A stretch of 64,000 nt of DNA from Kribbella sp. NBC_00382 (GTDB lineage Bacteria; Actinomycetota; Actinomycetes; Propionibacteriales; Kribbellaceae): assembly GCF_036067295.1 (NCBI RefSeq), contig NZ_CP107954.1:6696001-6760000 (forward strand), given 5' to 3'. Positions within the stretch are counted from its first letter, which is position 1; the number at the start of each line of letters is the position of its first letter. Positions 1-9,424 of this stretch are shown piece by piece. The notes under the pieces are model-generated. The model did no database searches, was not told where the DNA came from, and saw only the letters and a program-made list of their open reading frames with translations. Both the position numbers and the translations under genes were made by a program.

Positions 1-864
1 GTGCTGACCATCGCGATCCTGATCAGCGGCGGCAGCGCCCCCGCCATCCGCGACGCGATCGGCGGCCGCGACGGCTACCGCGTGATGGGCCTCACCGTCG
101 CGCTTCTGCTCGCCATCGGCACCTTCGGCGCGTACTACGGAACGCGCGGCGCCCCGATCGGCACCACCCGCGAAACCACCGGCACCCTGCGCGAGCAACT
201 CCGTGTTGTCGCGCAAGCCGCCGACTTCCGCTGGCTCCTCACCACCCTCGTCCTCCAGGCCCTGGCGATCGGCTCGATGCTCGCCGGCATCGACTACCTC
301 GCCCGGTACGTCCTGCGCAACCCCGGCGCCGCCACCATCGGCTTCGTCTGCGTGGTCGGCCCGGCGCTGCTGGTCAGCCCGCTCTGGCTTGCCATAGGCA
401 ACAAATACGGCAAGAAGACCGGCTTCCTGCTCGCCTCCGCCGTGCTCGGCCTGGGAGCGATCGCCGTCATCCCCGCCCAGCATGTCCCGACCTGGTGCGT
501 GTACCTCGCCACCGCGATCGTCGGAGTCGGCTTCACCGGAGTACAGGTGTTCCCGCTTGCCATGCTCCCCGATGTCACGGCAGTCGACGCGGCCCGCAGC
601 GGCATCCGTCGGGCGGGCGTCTTCACCGGCATCTGGACGGCAGGCGAGACGCTCGGCCTCGCTCTCGGCCCAGGCCTGTACGCCTTGGTGCTGGCCGCCG
701 GCGGCTACGTCTCGTCCACCAACCGCGACGCCGTCCAGCCCGGCTCGGCGCTGACGGCCATCGTGCTCGGAATGTCGGTGGTCCCTGCTTTGCTGATCGC
801 CGTCAGCTTCTTCGCACTCAGGCGATACAAGCTGACCGCCGAAGAGGTTCTGGAGGCCCGATGA
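1..864 (+). CDS. MFS transporter of the sugar-cation symporter (GPH/MelB-like) type, 5' end missing
   Basis: This is the C-terminal part of an integral membrane transporter; 287 residues are visible against about 450 in the family, so the true start lies left of the window and the GTG at base 1 is not the real start. Successive hydrophobic helices are visible, with a cytoplasmic-loop motif of the form GNKYGKKTGF near residue 133, as in the GPH/MFS_2 group, followed by GVGFTGVQVFPLAMLPDV. Family knowledge points to cation-coupled uptake of a sugar or related solute; the substrate cannot be read from the sequence. Its TGA stop overlaps the ATG of the next gene (ATGA), so it is translationally coupled to a PLP-dependent decarboxylase, and the substrate may feed that enzyme. 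Confidence 0.8.
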   Translation: MLTIAILISGGSAPAIRDAIGGRDGYRVMGLTVALLLAIGTFGAYYGTRGAPIGTTRETTGTLREQLRVVAQAADFRWLLTTLVLQALAIGSMLAGIDYLARYVLRNPGAATIGFVCVVGPALLVSPLWLAIGNKYGKKTGFLLASAVLGLGAIAVIPAQHVPTWCVYLATAIVGVGFTGVQVFPLAMLPDVTAVDAARSGIRRAGVFTGIWTAGETLGLALGPGLYALVLAAGGYVSSTNRDAVQPGSALTAIVLGMSVVPALLIAVSFFALRRYKLTAEEVLEAR

Positions 865-2267
865 CCGACGTACTGGCCCGGCTGCGCGCGTTGCAGCAAG
901 GTGACCTGCCGACGCACGGCGGCAGCACGCTCGCGTATGTCTACGACTCGGGTCTGGCCGAGGCCGACGAGATCGGCCGCCAAGCACTCGCCTTGTACGG
1001 CGCGACGAACGGCCTCGACCCGACCGTCTTCCCCAGCCTTCGGACGTTGGAGAACGACCTGGTCGCTTGGGCGGCTCGCCTGTTGCAAGGCGACGAAGCA
1101 GTCGGCACGGTCACGTCGGGCGGCACCGAGTCGATCCTGCTCGCGGTGCAGACCGCGCGCGACGCGGCACCCGGGATCGCGCAACCGACCATGGTGTTGC
1201 CGTCCACCGCACATGCCGCGTTCCACAAGGCAGCGCACTACTTCGGGGTTCGCGCGATAACGGTCGACGTGGACGCGGCGACGTACAAGGCGGATCCGGA
1301 CGCGATGGCTGCGGCTTGCGATGACACGACGGTGCTCGTGGTGGCTAGTGCGCCGTCGTACGCGCATGGTGTCGTCGATCCGATTCCCGAGATCGCTTCG
1401 GTGGCGAGTGCGCGCGGCATTCGGTTCCATGTGGATGCTTGCATCGGTGGCTGGGTGCTGCCTTATCTGCGGGCGGATGGCGTGGAGGTTGCGCCGTTCG
1501 ACTTCGTAGTACCGGGGGTGACGAGTATTTCGGTGGATCTGCACAAGTACGCGTACACGCCGAAGGGTGCGTCGATCCTGTTGCATCGGACGCCTGGGCT
1601 GCGGCGTCCGCAGTACTTCGCGCACGCTGACTGGCCGGGCTACACGATGCTCAACTCGACGACCCAGTCGACCAAATCCGGCGCTCCGCTGGCCGCCGCG
1701 TGGGCCGTCGTCCAGCACATCGGCGACGACGGCTACCAACGCCTCGCTCGTACGTCGTACGACGCGACGCTCCGACTGGCCTCGGAAGCCGGCGCCATCG
1801 ACGGGCTGACCGTGCTTGCTCAACCGGCGACGACCCTGGTTGCGTTGACGAGCGACGAGCGGGCTGACGTGTTCACGATCGCTGACGAGATGACCGCACG
1901 CGGTTGGTTCGTGCAGCCTCAGCTCAGCTTCCGCGACCAACCGGCGTCGCTGCATCTCTCGATGAGTGCGGCGACGGCGCCGCGGCTGGATGAACTGCTT
2001 GCCGCCCTCAAGCAGTCGGTCGACGCAGCCCGGCAGGCTGGTCCGGTGCAGGTCGCGCCCGAGTTGGCGGAGGCAGCTCGGGCGCTGGACCCAGCGCTAC
2101 TCGACGATGCCGCCTTCGACGGGCTGCTGGAGATCGCCGGTCTGGGGACGGGCGAGACGCTGCCGGAGCGGATGGCACCGGTGAACGCGCTGCTCGACGT
2201 CGCTCCCCCACGCCTGCGCGAGGCACTCCTGATCGCCTTCCTCGACCGCCTGATGCGCCCTAGCTGA
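861..2267 (+). CDS. PLP-dependent group II decarboxylase / sphingosine-1-phosphate lyase-like aminotransferase-fold enzyme
   Basis: A 468-residue fold-type I pyridoxal-phosphate enzyme. Visible motifs are VTSGGTESILLAV (phosphate-binding region), HAAFHKAAHYFG (His stacking on PLP), FHVDACIGGWVLP (the Asp that pairs with the PLP nitrogen) and SISVDLHKYAYTPKGAS, in which the Lys after His is the Schiff-base residue. These are typical of group II amino-acid decarboxylases and sphingosine-phosphate lyases. The start is the ATG inside the upstream ATGA overlap. The C-terminal ~100 residues after the PLP fold are variable. The substrate is unknown; coupling to a transporter suggests a catabolic role for an imported compound. 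Confidence 0.8.
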   Translation: MTDVLARLRALQQGDLPTHGGSTLAYVYDSGLAEADEIGRQALALYGATNGLDPTVFPSLRTLENDLVAWAARLLQGDEAVGTVTSGGTESILLAVQTARDAAPGIAQPTMVLPSTAHAAFHKAAHYFGVRAITVDVDAATYKADPDAMAAACDDTTVLVVASAPSYAHGVVDPIPEIASVASARGIRFHVDACIGGWVLPYLRADGVEVAPFDFVVPGVTSISVDLHKYAYTPKGASILLHRTPGLRRPQYFAHADWPGYTMLNSTTQSTKSGAPLAAAWAVVQHIGDDGYQRLARTSYDATLRLASEAGAIDGLTVLAQPATTLVALTSDERADVFTIADEMTARGWFVQPQLSFRDQPASLHLSMSAATAPRLDELLAALKQSVDAARQAGPVQVAPELAEAARALDPALLDDAAFDGLLEIAGLGTGETLPERMAPVNALLDVAPPRLREALLIAFLDRLMRPS

Positions 2268-2365
2268 CCGCTCCCCGGACCCGCCGATGCGACCCACTTG
2301 AGGGCTCTGCCCGAGCCTTGTTGCATGCTGGCTGGCGTCTGCCGAATCTTTGGAGGATGTGCTCG

Positions 2366-3334
2366 ATGGTGACCGATCCGACGCCTGGGCCGACCGCGTC
2401 GACCCGTGCCCTGCCGCAGTCCGTGCTGACCCCGCTGACCGGATCGGCGATCTTCCTCGTGGTCAGGATCGAGGCCGGCGGCGAGGAGCAGGCCCGCGAT
2501 CTGCTGGAACGCGTCACCGGACTCACCCGCGCGGTCGGCTTCCGCGTGCCGGCCGGCAACCTGTCCTGCGTCACCAGCATCGGGTCCGACGCGTGGGACC
2601 GGCTGTTCGGTGGCCCACGCCCGGCCAAGCTGCACCCGTTCATCGAGTTGGAGGGCGCCAAGCACAGGGCGGTCTCGACGCCTGGTGACCTGCTCTTCCA
2701 CATCCGCGCCGCCCAGCTGGACATGTGCTTCGAGCTCGCCCAGCAGATCATGAAGGAGCTCGACGGCGCCGCGACGGTGGTCGACGAGGTGCACGGCTTC
2801 AAGTACTTCGAGATGCGCGACCTGCTCGGTTTCGTCGACGGCACCGAGAACCCCACCGGCACCGAGGCCGACGAGGCCGTCCTGGTCAGCGACGGAGACC
2901 CGGATTTCGCTGGCGGCAGTTACGTGATCGTGCAGAAGTACCTGCACGACATGAAGGCCTGGAACGCGCTCACGGTCGAGCAGCAAGAGCTGGTGATCGG
3001 CCGGACCAAGCTCGAGGACATCGAGCTGCACGACGACAAGAAGCCGACGAACTCGCACATCGCGCTCAACGTGATCGAGGACGAGGACGGCAACGAGCAG
3101 CAGATCCTGCGCGACAACATGCCGTTCGGCACGATCGGCAGCCAGGAGTTCGGCACCTACTTCATCGGCTACGCCAAGGACCCCGGCGTCACCGAGCTGA
3201 TGCTGCGCCGGATGTTCCTCGGCGAGCCCGAGGGCAACTACGACCGCATCCTCGACTTCTCCACCGCGGTCACCGGCACGCTCTTCTTCACCCCGACGGC
3301 CGACTTCCTCGACGACCTGCCGCCCGCTCCCTGA
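2366..3334 (+). CDS. Dyp-type haem peroxidase
   Basis: A dye-decolorizing peroxidase of 322 residues, the usual length for the B-type group. The signature GFVDGTENP is present, containing the distal Asp; the proximal haem His is probably in the segment around NSHIALN, and the distal Arg follows in the IGSQEFGTYFIGYAKDP region. The protein oxidises substrates with hydrogen peroxide. No signal peptide or twin-arginine motif is seen, so it is probably cytoplasmic or an encapsulin cargo; no encapsulin gene is adjacent. The ATG at 2366 is chosen because GGAGG lies at 2352-2356 with 9 bases of spacing; an upstream TTG would add 16 unlikely residues. Confidence 0.92.
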   Translation: MVTDPTPGPTASTRALPQSVLTPLTGSAIFLVVRIEAGGEEQARDLLERVTGLTRAVGFRVPAGNLSCVTSIGSDAWDRLFGGPRPAKLHPFIELEGAKHRAVSTPGDLLFHIRAAQLDMCFELAQQIMKELDGAATVVDEVHGFKYFEMRDLLGFVDGTENPTGTEADEAVLVSDGDPDFAGGSYVIVQKYLHDMKAWNALTVEQQELVIGRTKLEDIELHDDKKPTNSHIALNVIEDEDGNEQQILRDNMPFGTIGSQEFGTYFIGYAKDPGVTELMLRRMFLGEPEGNYDRILDFSTAVTGTLFFTPTADFLDDLPPAP

Positions 3335-3339
3335 CGGCG

Positions 3340-3369
3340 GAGCCCCGCGTACCGGCGTACGCGGGGCTC
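3340..3369. terminator. Bidirectional hairpin between convergent genes
   Basis: A perfect 13-bp stem (3340-3352 with 3357-3369, arm GAGCCCCGCGTAC) encloses a 4-base loop. It lies between the stops of the peroxidase gene and the convergent secreted-protein gene. There is no U-run, as is common for actinobacterial terminators. Confidence 0.8.
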
Positions 3370-3376
3370 GAATCGG

Positions 3377-4318
3377 TTATTCGCCGTAGGGCGGGAGGTC
3401 GTAGCCGGCCGGGGCGACCCAGTTGAACAGGATCGGCTCGTTGAAGGTCGCGGGGACCTTGCCGCGGTTCTGGATCACCGTCGAAGCCCCGTTCGCGTGG
3501 CCGATGGCGTACAGGTAGCCGGCGTCGCTGTCCTTGTCGATGGCAAGCAGCAGTGTGCCGTACTGCCCGCAGCGATGCGCCTGCAAGGACTCGAAGCCCT
3601 GCCAGGTCGAGGTGCGAAGGTTCTTCACCACTGGCTTCATCGCCGCAGTCGTCGGGATGTGGATCGTGTACAGCCCGCCGCTGCGAGTGTTGGCCAGAAG
3701 CGTGTCGTACGTCGGCGTCTGACTGATCAGGGTGAACGTCTTCACCGACGCGAAACCCGGGGCGACGCCGGTGCTGTGCCAGACGCCCTTGCCATCGATC
3801 GTCCAGCGATAAAGGTTGCCGTCGCCCCGCAACCCGTACTCCGTAGTCCGGGCGTGCCCGCGGCTGTCGTCGAACCGAGAGGTCTCGATGGCGGTGAACG
3901 CGCCCCAGCCGCCGCCGACCTTGGTGGTCTTGAAGCTGCCCGGCTCGACGTCGAAGGTCTCGTTGAGGACGAACCAGCTCACCGAGTACATCGCGTCGCC
4001 GAGCACCATCCAGCCGGACCGCGACGAGCCCTCCAGATAGTCGGCGTCGTAGGCCGCCGAGCCGGGGAGTCGCACCTGCCCCGGGCCGAACAGCTCAGGC
4101 GTCTCCGTCCGGTCGACCGTCGACGAGGGCGGCGTGGTCGCGAAGAAGTCCTGCACCTTGACCGAGCCGTTCGCCGTCAGCGCGCCGGCCAAGGTGCCGC
4201 ATTGCTGCGCGGTCACATTCGGTGGAGCGGCCGGATTGGGTGAAGTCGCCGTGGCGTGCGCGACGCCGGTGGCCGGAAGGGCGAGAAGCACGGCTGCGAG
4301 AAGAGAACGTGTCCTCAT
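3377..4318 (-). CDS. Secreted tachylectin-like beta-propeller protein, copy B
   Basis: A 313-residue exported protein with a Sec signal peptide (basic MRTR, then LLAAVLLALPATGVAHA). The mature part has short repeated beta-strand motifs (YGLRGDGNLYRW, SGGLYTIHIP, GYLYAIGHANG) typical of tachylectin-like beta-propellers, which usually bind carbohydrate. No catalytic residues are recognised. It is a paralogue of the gene immediately upstream; the shared blocks include STWQGF and AVGHANG/AIGHANG followed by IQNRGK. Only 6 bases separate the two genes and its ribosome site GGAGAG overlaps the upstream stop, so the pair is an operon made by tandem duplication. The ligand is unknown. Confidence 0.7.
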   Translation of the reverse strand: MRTRSLLAAVLLALPATGVAHATATSPNPAAPPNVTAQQCGTLAGALTANGSVKVQDFFATTPPSSTVDRTETPELFGPGQVRLPGSAAYDADYLEGSSRSGWMVLGDAMYSVSWFVLNETFDVEPGSFKTTKVGGGWGAFTAIETSRFDDSRGHARTTEYGLRGDGNLYRWTIDGKGVWHSTGVAPGFASVKTFTLISQTPTYDTLLANTRSGGLYTIHIPTTAAMKPVVKNLRTSTWQGFESLQAHRCGQYGTLLLAIDKDSDAGYLYAIGHANGASTVIQNRGKVPATFNEPILFNWVAPAGYDLPPYGE

Positions 4319-4324
4319 CTGTGA

Positions 4325-5263
4325 TCACTCTCCACTGAACTGATCGAGGTCCGGGATGTAGCCCCAGCGGAAGTATGTCGTCGGGTTGAAGGAGCCCGGC
4401 AACTTGCCGCGGTTCTGGATCGCCGTGGCAGTGCCATTGGCATGACCGACGGCGTAGAGGTAGGCCACTTCGCTGTCCCGGTTGATGCCGACCAGCAGGA
4501 CGCCTTTGCCGCAGCCCTGTGCGATGAGCGTGTCGAAGCCTTGCCAGGTCGACTTCCGGACCACTTTCACGACCGGCTTCATCGGCAGCTTCGTCGGGAT
4601 GTGGATCGTGTAGAGCGCGCCGCCGCGGGTGTTCGCGAGGAAGGTGTCGTACGTGCGGGTCTTGCTGATCAGCGCCATCGCCTTGACGGCCGAGAAACCG
4701 GCCGCCGTCCCGGCGGTGTGCCAAGCGCCCTTCGCGTCTACGGTCCAGCGGAAGAGCGTGCCGTCGTTGCGCAGCGCGTACTCGTTGGTGCGATCGAAGG
4801 AGGCGTCGACGTACTGCGATTCCTCGAATGTGTGGAACATCCCCCAGCCGCCGCCGATTCTCCGGTAGATCGGCCGACCGACGAGTTGCTGGTTCTGGTC
4901 GGTGTTGTACTGGCTCCGGTACATCCCGTCGCCAACGGCCACCCAGCCGTCGGCATGACCGCCGCTTGCCGCGCCCGGCTCGTACTGGAACCGGCTGCTC
5001 ATCCACGGGCCGCCCTGCGTGTACACGTGCTCGGTGGTCCAGGTGGGCGTGATCGACGGCGGGACCGTTGCCCTGATCTCCTGGCGGATGTGCTCACCGA
5101 GCGCACCGCCCGACCCCAGGCTCAAGCTACAAGCGGCCGCGGGAGTGGCCGACCCCTCCGTGGCCGCTCCCGCCGCGCTCGTCACCCCCAGGCCGGCCAT
5201 CAGCAGTGTCAGCCCCAGGACAGCGGAGGCGCCCCGAAGTCGCCTCTGCTCAACATTCACCAT
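4325..5263 (-). CDS. Secreted tachylectin-like beta-propeller protein, copy A
   Basis: A 312-residue exported protein with a Sec signal (VNVEQRRLRGASAVLG, then a hydrophobic core ending AAGAA). The mature part repeats the pattern of copy B: YALRNDGTLFRW, GGALYTIHIPTKLPMKPVVK, YLYAVGHANGTATAIQNRGK. The ATG at 5263 is chosen because AAGGGGAG lies just upstream and the signal peptide starts properly there. It is the promoter-proximal gene of the pair. The likely role is extracellular sugar or glycoconjugate binding, inferred from fold motifs only. Confidence 0.7.
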   Translation of the reverse strand: MVNVEQRRLRGASAVLGLTLLMAGLGVTSAAGAATEGSATPAAACSLSLGSGGALGEHIRQEIRATVPPSITPTWTTEHVYTQGGPWMSSRFQYEPGAASGGHADGWVAVGDGMYRSQYNTDQNQQLVGRPIYRRIGGGWGMFHTFEESQYVDASFDRTNEYALRNDGTLFRWTVDAKGAWHTAGTAAGFSAVKAMALISKTRTYDTFLANTRGGALYTIHIPTKLPMKPVVKVVRKSTWQGFDTLIAQGCGKGVLLVGINRDSEVAYLYAVGHANGTATAIQNRGKLPGSFNPTTYFRWGYIPDLDQFSGE

Positions 5264-5391
5264 GGTCGCTCCCCTTGCTTGAACCGGTCTAGACCTGGAC
5301 TCGTAGTCAACCTTGTACAGGGAGCTAGATGCAGGCGGCACGGCGAAAGTTGCGGCCGGAAATTGTCGGTGGCGTGGGTAAGACTGGACGC

Positions 5392-6939
5392 ATGTTGCTC
5401 GCAGATGTGGTCGCCACCTCGACCTCGCTGAGTCAGACCAGGTCGCGCCGGGCGAAGGCGGACCTGATCGCGACCCTGCTCTCCACCGCGACCGAGGCGG
5501 TGGAGACCGAGATCGTCGTGACGTACCTGTCCGGCGAGCTGCGGCAACGGCGGACGGGCGTGGGTTGGCGGACCCTCGCTGACGCGCCGGCACCGGCCGC
5601 GGAGCCTTCGCTGACGATCGAGGAGGTCGACCAGGCCTTCGCCGAGCTGTCCGAGTTCGCCGGCGCGGGGTCGCAGGCGAGGCGGCGGGAGGCGGTCGAT
5701 GCGCTGTTCGGGCGGGCGACCGAGGACGAGCAGCGATTCCTGCGGCTGCTGGTCAGTGGCGAGCTGCGACAAGGCGCGCTCGACGGGGTGATGGCCGATG
5801 CCGTCGGCAAGGCGACCGGGATCCCGCTGGAGAAGATCCGGGCGGCGACGATGTTGCGCGGGGCGGCGGCGCCGGTGGCGGTCGCGGTGCTGACCGAGGG
5901 TGAGGCGGGGCTCGACCAGTTCGGGCTCGAGGTCGGGCGCGGGGTGCAACCGATGCTCGCGCAGTCGGCGACGAGTATCGCCGAGGCGCTCGCCAAGACG
6001 GGGTCGCCGGCGGCGATCGAGTGGAAGCTGGACGGGATCCGGATCCAGGTGCACCGCGACGGATCGGACGTGGTGGTCTACACCCGCACGCTCGATGACA
6101 TCACCAGCCGGGTGCCCGAGGTGGTCGGTGCCGTGCTCGAGCTCAAGGCCGACAAGATCGTGCTCGACGGTGAGCTGATCGCGCTGCGGCCGGACGGGCG
6201 GCCGGAAGCCTTCCAGGTCACGGGTTCCCGTACCGCGACGCGGGCGGCGACCGGGCCCGAGGCAGTGCCGCTCACGCCGTACTTCTTCGACATCCTGCAC
6301 CTCGACGGCCACGACCTGCTCGGGCTCGACTCGACCGAGCGGCACGAGTGGCTGAGCCAGGTGGTGCCCGAGGAGCGGCGGATCCCGCGGTTCGTCACGG
6401 CCGACGCGGAGGCGGGTGAGGCGTTCTTCACGGATGCGGTGAAGCGCGGGCACGAAGGCGTGATGGTGAAGTCGTTGTCGGTGCCGTACGAGGCGGGCCG
6501 GCGTGGGTCCGGCTGGGTCAAGGTGAAGCAGACGCACACGCTCGACCTGCTCGTGCTCGCGGCGGAGTGGGGGCACGGCCGACGTACCGGCTGGTTGTCG
6601 AACCTGCATCTGGGCGCGCGGGACGAGGAGACCGGCGAGTTCGTGATGCTGGGCAAGACGTTCAAGGGGCTGACCGACGAGCTGCTGCGCTGGCAGACCG
6701 AGAAGTTCCAGGAGATCGAGGCGAGTCGCGACGACTACACGGTCTACCTGCGGCCGGAGATCGTGGTCGAGATCGCGTTCGACGGCGTCCAGACCTCGCC
6801 GCGGTATCCGGGCGGGATGGCGTTGCGCTTCGCCCGGGTGCTGCGTTATCGCGACGACAAGACCCCGGCCGAGGTGGACACTGTGCAGGCTGTTCGGGCG
6901 ATCCACCAACCCAGCGAAGGACCCACCGATGACGAGTGA
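5392..6939 (+). CDS. ligB: ATP-dependent DNA ligase, LigB type
   Basis: Seals nicks in duplex DNA using ATP. The 515-residue length, the opening MLLADVVATS and collinear blocks such as SGELRQGA, GVGW and GRPIGPMLAQ-like GRGVQPMLAQ match mycobacterial LigB. Domains are an N-terminal ligase domain (about 1-190), the nucleotidyltransferase core with motif I EWKLDG (Lys about 212, AMP acceptor) and later EGVMVKS, then the OB domain ending with VEIAFDGVQTSPRYPGGMALRF. The ATG at 5392 is preferred over an upstream ATG at 5329 by homology. The gene's last 11 bases overlap the methyltransferase start. It is a back-up ligase; the essential NAD-dependent LigA is expected elsewhere. Confidence 0.92.
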   Translation: MLLADVVATSTSLSQTRSRRAKADLIATLLSTATEAVETEIVVTYLSGELRQRRTGVGWRTLADAPAPAAEPSLTIEEVDQAFAELSEFAGAGSQARRREAVDALFGRATEDEQRFLRLLVSGELRQGALDGVMADAVGKATGIPLEKIRAATMLRGAAAPVAVAVLTEGEAGLDQFGLEVGRGVQPMLAQSATSIAEALAKTGSPAAIEWKLDGIRIQVHRDGSDVVVYTRTLDDITSRVPEVVGAVLELKADKIVLDGELIALRPDGRPEAFQVTGSRTATRAATGPEAVPLTPYFFDILHLDGHDLLGLDSTERHEWLSQVVPEERRIPRFVTADAEAGEAFFTDAVKRGHEGVMVKSLSVPYEAGRRGSGWVKVKQTHTLDLLVLAAEWGHGRRTGWLSNLHLGARDEETGEFVMLGKTFKGLTDELLRWQTEKFQEIEASRDDYTVYLRPEIVVEIAFDGVQTSPRYPGGMALRFARVLRYRDDKTPAEVDTVQAVRAIHQPSEGPTDDE

Positions 6940-7612
6940 CCCCATCGACCCCGACCTCGCGTCCCGCCGCCTGGCTCACGAGTCACTGGAGCAGGACGAC
7001 CCGACCGGGTGGTTCGAGCGCCTGTACTCCGCTGCGTCGGAGGGTGCTGCCGTCGTCCCGTGGGATCGCGGTACTGCGCACCCGCTGCTGGTCGACTGGG
7101 TCGAGACCGCCGACCCCCATGGCGCCGGCCAGCGGGCGCTCGTCGTCGGCGCGGGTACCGGCTGGGATGCGGAGCTCGTCGCTGACCAGGGCTACGACAC
7201 GACAGCCTTCGACATCTCGCCGACGGCTGTCGAGACCGCCGAGCAGAACCACCCGGACTCCAAGGCGACATACGAAGTGGCCGACCTCCTCGACCCGCCG
7301 CCGGAGTGGCACCGCGCCTTCGACCTGGTCGTCGAGATCTACACCGTCCAGGCCCTGCCGATCCCCCTCCAACCCGAGGCAACCGCCCACGTCGCCGACT
7401 TCGTCCGCCCCGGCGGCACCCTGGTCGTCATCGCAGCCGCCCGCGCCGACAACGCCCCCGACTCCTCCGTCGAAGGCCCGCCATGGCCCTTGACCCGAGC
7501 CGCCATCGACGCCTTCACCACCTCAGACCTCAAACTCATCCAACTAGACCGCAGCCCCAGCCCGAACGACCCCACTCTCTACCGGTGGCGAGCCGAGTAC
7601 CTCCGCGACTAG
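6929..7612 (+). CDS. SAM-dependent methyltransferase, thiopurine methyltransferase-like
   Basis: A 227-residue class I methyltransferase. The SAM-binding motif I reads ALVVGAGTGWDAELVA, followed by the acidic strand end TTAFDIS and a post-motif VADLLDPPPEWHRAFDLVVEIYTVQAL. The arrangement resembles the TPMT/UbiE-like group acting on small molecules. It starts inside the 3' end of ligB (11-base overlap), so the two are co-transcribed, though no functional link is evident. Its TAG stop overlaps the convergent NUDIX gene by 3-4 bases. Confidence 0.8.
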   Translation: MTSDPIDPDLASRRLAHESLEQDDPTGWFERLYSAASEGAAVVPWDRGTAHPLLVDWVETADPHGAGQRALVVGAGTGWDAELVADQGYDTTAFDISPTAVETAEQNHPDSKATYEVADLLDPPPEWHRAFDLVVEIYTVQALPIPLQPEATAHVADFVRPGGTLVVIAAARADNAPDSSVEGPPWPLTRAAIDAFTTSDLKLIQLDRSPSPNDPTLYRWRAEYLRD

Positions 7613-8169
7613 CCGAAGGCTTTCCCAATAAACCGCTGGTAGTGCGGGTCCAGCACATCCGGGCCAGCCGCGGCGATCTCGCCTGCTGTCCACCATCGCG
7701 CTGCGCGGAACTCGGTGAGGTCGACGGTCATCGGCATGCCTCGCCACCCATGCAGCACAAACCAGAGGCTCACGTCGGTATGCCCGTGATCGATCCCCAC
7801 CGTCTCGGTGACCGTCACGAAGGCCGGCGCTTTCGCCGGGTCGGCGAAGACTGCTGTGACCCCAAGCTCCTCCTGCACCTCTCGGGCTGCCGTGTCCGCA
7901 GGATGCTCGTCGACCTCGACATGGCCGCCCGGTGGCAACCATCGGCGGGCGTTGAGGTGATCGACCAGCAGACTGCTGCCGTCCTGCGGATCCGACAGGA
8001 CCGCGTACGAAACGAGATGCATTCCTGGAGTCGCCGGCTTCTGCCGACGGAAGACATCGTCGGTGCCTTCCAGCCAGCGCAGAACCTGGTCGCGATGCTC
8101 CGACTCGAGAGCGTCGACGGGTTCGAGCTGGGTGACGAGTTGGTGGATGGTTCGGACCGACGCTTTCAT
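7609..8169 (-). CDS. NUDIX hydrolase
   Basis: A 186-residue NUDIX protein. The NUDIX box runs GGHVEVDEHPADTAA then REVQEELG, matching G-x5-E-x7-REUxEExGU with all metal-binding Glu residues. Such enzymes hydrolyse a nucleoside diphosphate linked to another moiety. About 45 residues precede the fold. The substrate is not predictable. It lies 31 bases downstream of the epoxide hydrolase on the same strand and may share its transcript. Confidence 0.88.
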   Translation of the reverse strand: MKASVRTIHQLVTQLEPVDALESEHRDQVLRWLEGTDDVFRRQKPATPGMHLVSYAVLSDPQDGSSLLVDHLNARRWLPPGGHVEVDEHPADTAAREVQEELGVTAVFADPAKAPAFVTVTETVGIDHGHTDVSLWFVLHGWRGMPMTVDLTEFRAARWWTAGEIAAAGPDVLDPHYQRFIGKAFG

Positions 8170-8200
8170 GCGGCGGAGTGTTCCAGGCGAGGCCGACAGT

Positions 8201-9424
8201 TCAGGGACGATACGGGCGGAAGGTGTTTTGCAGGTCGGCGGTCCATTCGGTGGGGAGTTCCCAGGGGATGAAGTGGCCGCCGGCGGGGTGGGCTGTCAGG
8301 TTGACGTGGTTGTACCAAGGGGCTCGGTCGCTGTCGAGGAAGTGCTGGACCCGGCGGTCGGTGGTGATGCCGGGTGGGTTCTCGTGGGCGACGAAGGTGA
8401 TGCCGGTGGGGGCTTCGATCGTGGGGTGGCGGTCGTGGGACGGCGTCCACGGGTAGCGGTTGTTGTTGGAGTAGGTGCGGATCGACGTACCGATCGCGTT
8501 GTTGACCCAGAAGATCATCGCGTGGGTGAGCAGGTCGTCCTTGCTGAAGACGGTCTCCAGGTCGCCGCCGTTGTCGCTCCAGCTGCGCCAGCGTTGCAGG
8601 ATCCACGCGAGCATCCCGGCCGGCGAGTCGGACAGACCGTACGAGAGGGAGCTCGGGTCGAGAACGTGCACCGCGAGATGGGTCGCGAACCGCTTCTCCA
8701 GCTCGACGATGCGCGCATGAACCTCGGGTGGCAAGCCTTCGGGGATCGGCTTGCCACCGCTCAGGTCCCAGCCGCGGTCACCGCTGAAGAGGTCGAGCTT
8801 CAGCCCCGAGCCGATGTGGATCGCGTACAGCTCATCGGCGTACTTGTGGCCCAGTTGCCCCGTCACCAACGCACCGACATCGCACCCGGCCGCCGCGTAC
8901 TTCGAGTAGCCAAGCGTCCCCGTCATGAGTTCATGCCAGAGGTCGGCCACCTTCCAGAAGTTCATGTCCGGGTTGTCCGGCAACGGCGTCGAGAACCCAA
9001 AGCCGGGGAACGAGGGCACGATCACGTCGAACGCATCCGCCGGATCACCGCCGTACGCCGCCGGATCGGCCAGCGGCTCGATCACCTTCGACCAGTGCCA
9101 GAAGGTCCACGGCCAGCCATGCGTGAGGATCAACGGCACCGGGTTCGGCCCGATGCCAGGCTTGCGCAGGAAATGCACCGGTACGCCATCGACCTCGACG
9201 CGGTAGTGCTCATAGGCGTTGATCGCCGCCTCGGCCTTCCGCCAGTCGTACTCAGTACGCCAGTACTCGACCAGCTCCTGCAGATAGTCGCGGCGCACCC
9301 CGTAGTACCAGTCCTCGTTGCCGACATCGGCCGGCCAACGGGTCAGCGCCAGTCGCTGGCGAAGATCGTCGAGTACCTCATCCGGGACGTGGATCGGCGT
9401 TGCTTCCAAGGGAAAGTCGTTCAT
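8201..9424 (-). CDS. Epoxide hydrolase, EHN-domain alpha/beta hydrolase
   Basis: A 407-residue microsomal-type epoxide hydrolase that adds water to epoxides through a covalent ester. The N-terminal EHN domain (about 1-110, ending WRKAEAAINAYEHYRVEVDG) precedes an alpha/beta hydrolase. The oxyanion motif HGWPWTFWHW, the nucleophile elbow AAGCDVGALV (Asp) and the C-terminal catalytic His in AHPAGGHFIPWE are visible. Its ATG overlaps the MarR gene stop (ATGA), so it forms an operon with that regulator, which likely responds to an epoxide or aromatic ligand. Confidence 0.92.
   Translation of the reverse strand: MNDFPLEATPIHVPDEVLDDLRQRLALTRWPADVGNEDWYYGVRRDYLQELVEYWRTEYDWRKAEAAINAYEHYRVEVDGVPVHFLRKPGIGPNPVPLILTHGWPWTFWHWSKVIEPLADPAAYGGDPADAFDVIVPSFPGFGFSTPLPDNPDMNFWKVADLWHELMTGTLGYSKYAAAGCDVGALVTGQLGHKYADELYAIHIGSGLKLDLFSGDRGWDLSGGKPIPEGLPPEVHARIVELEKRFATHLAVHVLDPSSLSYGLSDSPAGMLAWILQRWRSWSDNGGDLETVFSKDDLLTHAMIFWVNNAIGTSIRTYSNNNRYPWTPSHDRHPTIEAPTGITFVAHENPPGITTDRRVQHFLDSDRAPWYNHVNLTAHPAGGHFIPWELPTEWTADLQNTFRPYRP

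Noticed and set aside
5257..6945. A 562-codon open frame on the minus strand antisense to the ligase gene
   Set aside because: It mirrors the ligase in third-position GC bias and encodes Arg/His-rich low-complexity sequence with no family resemblance.
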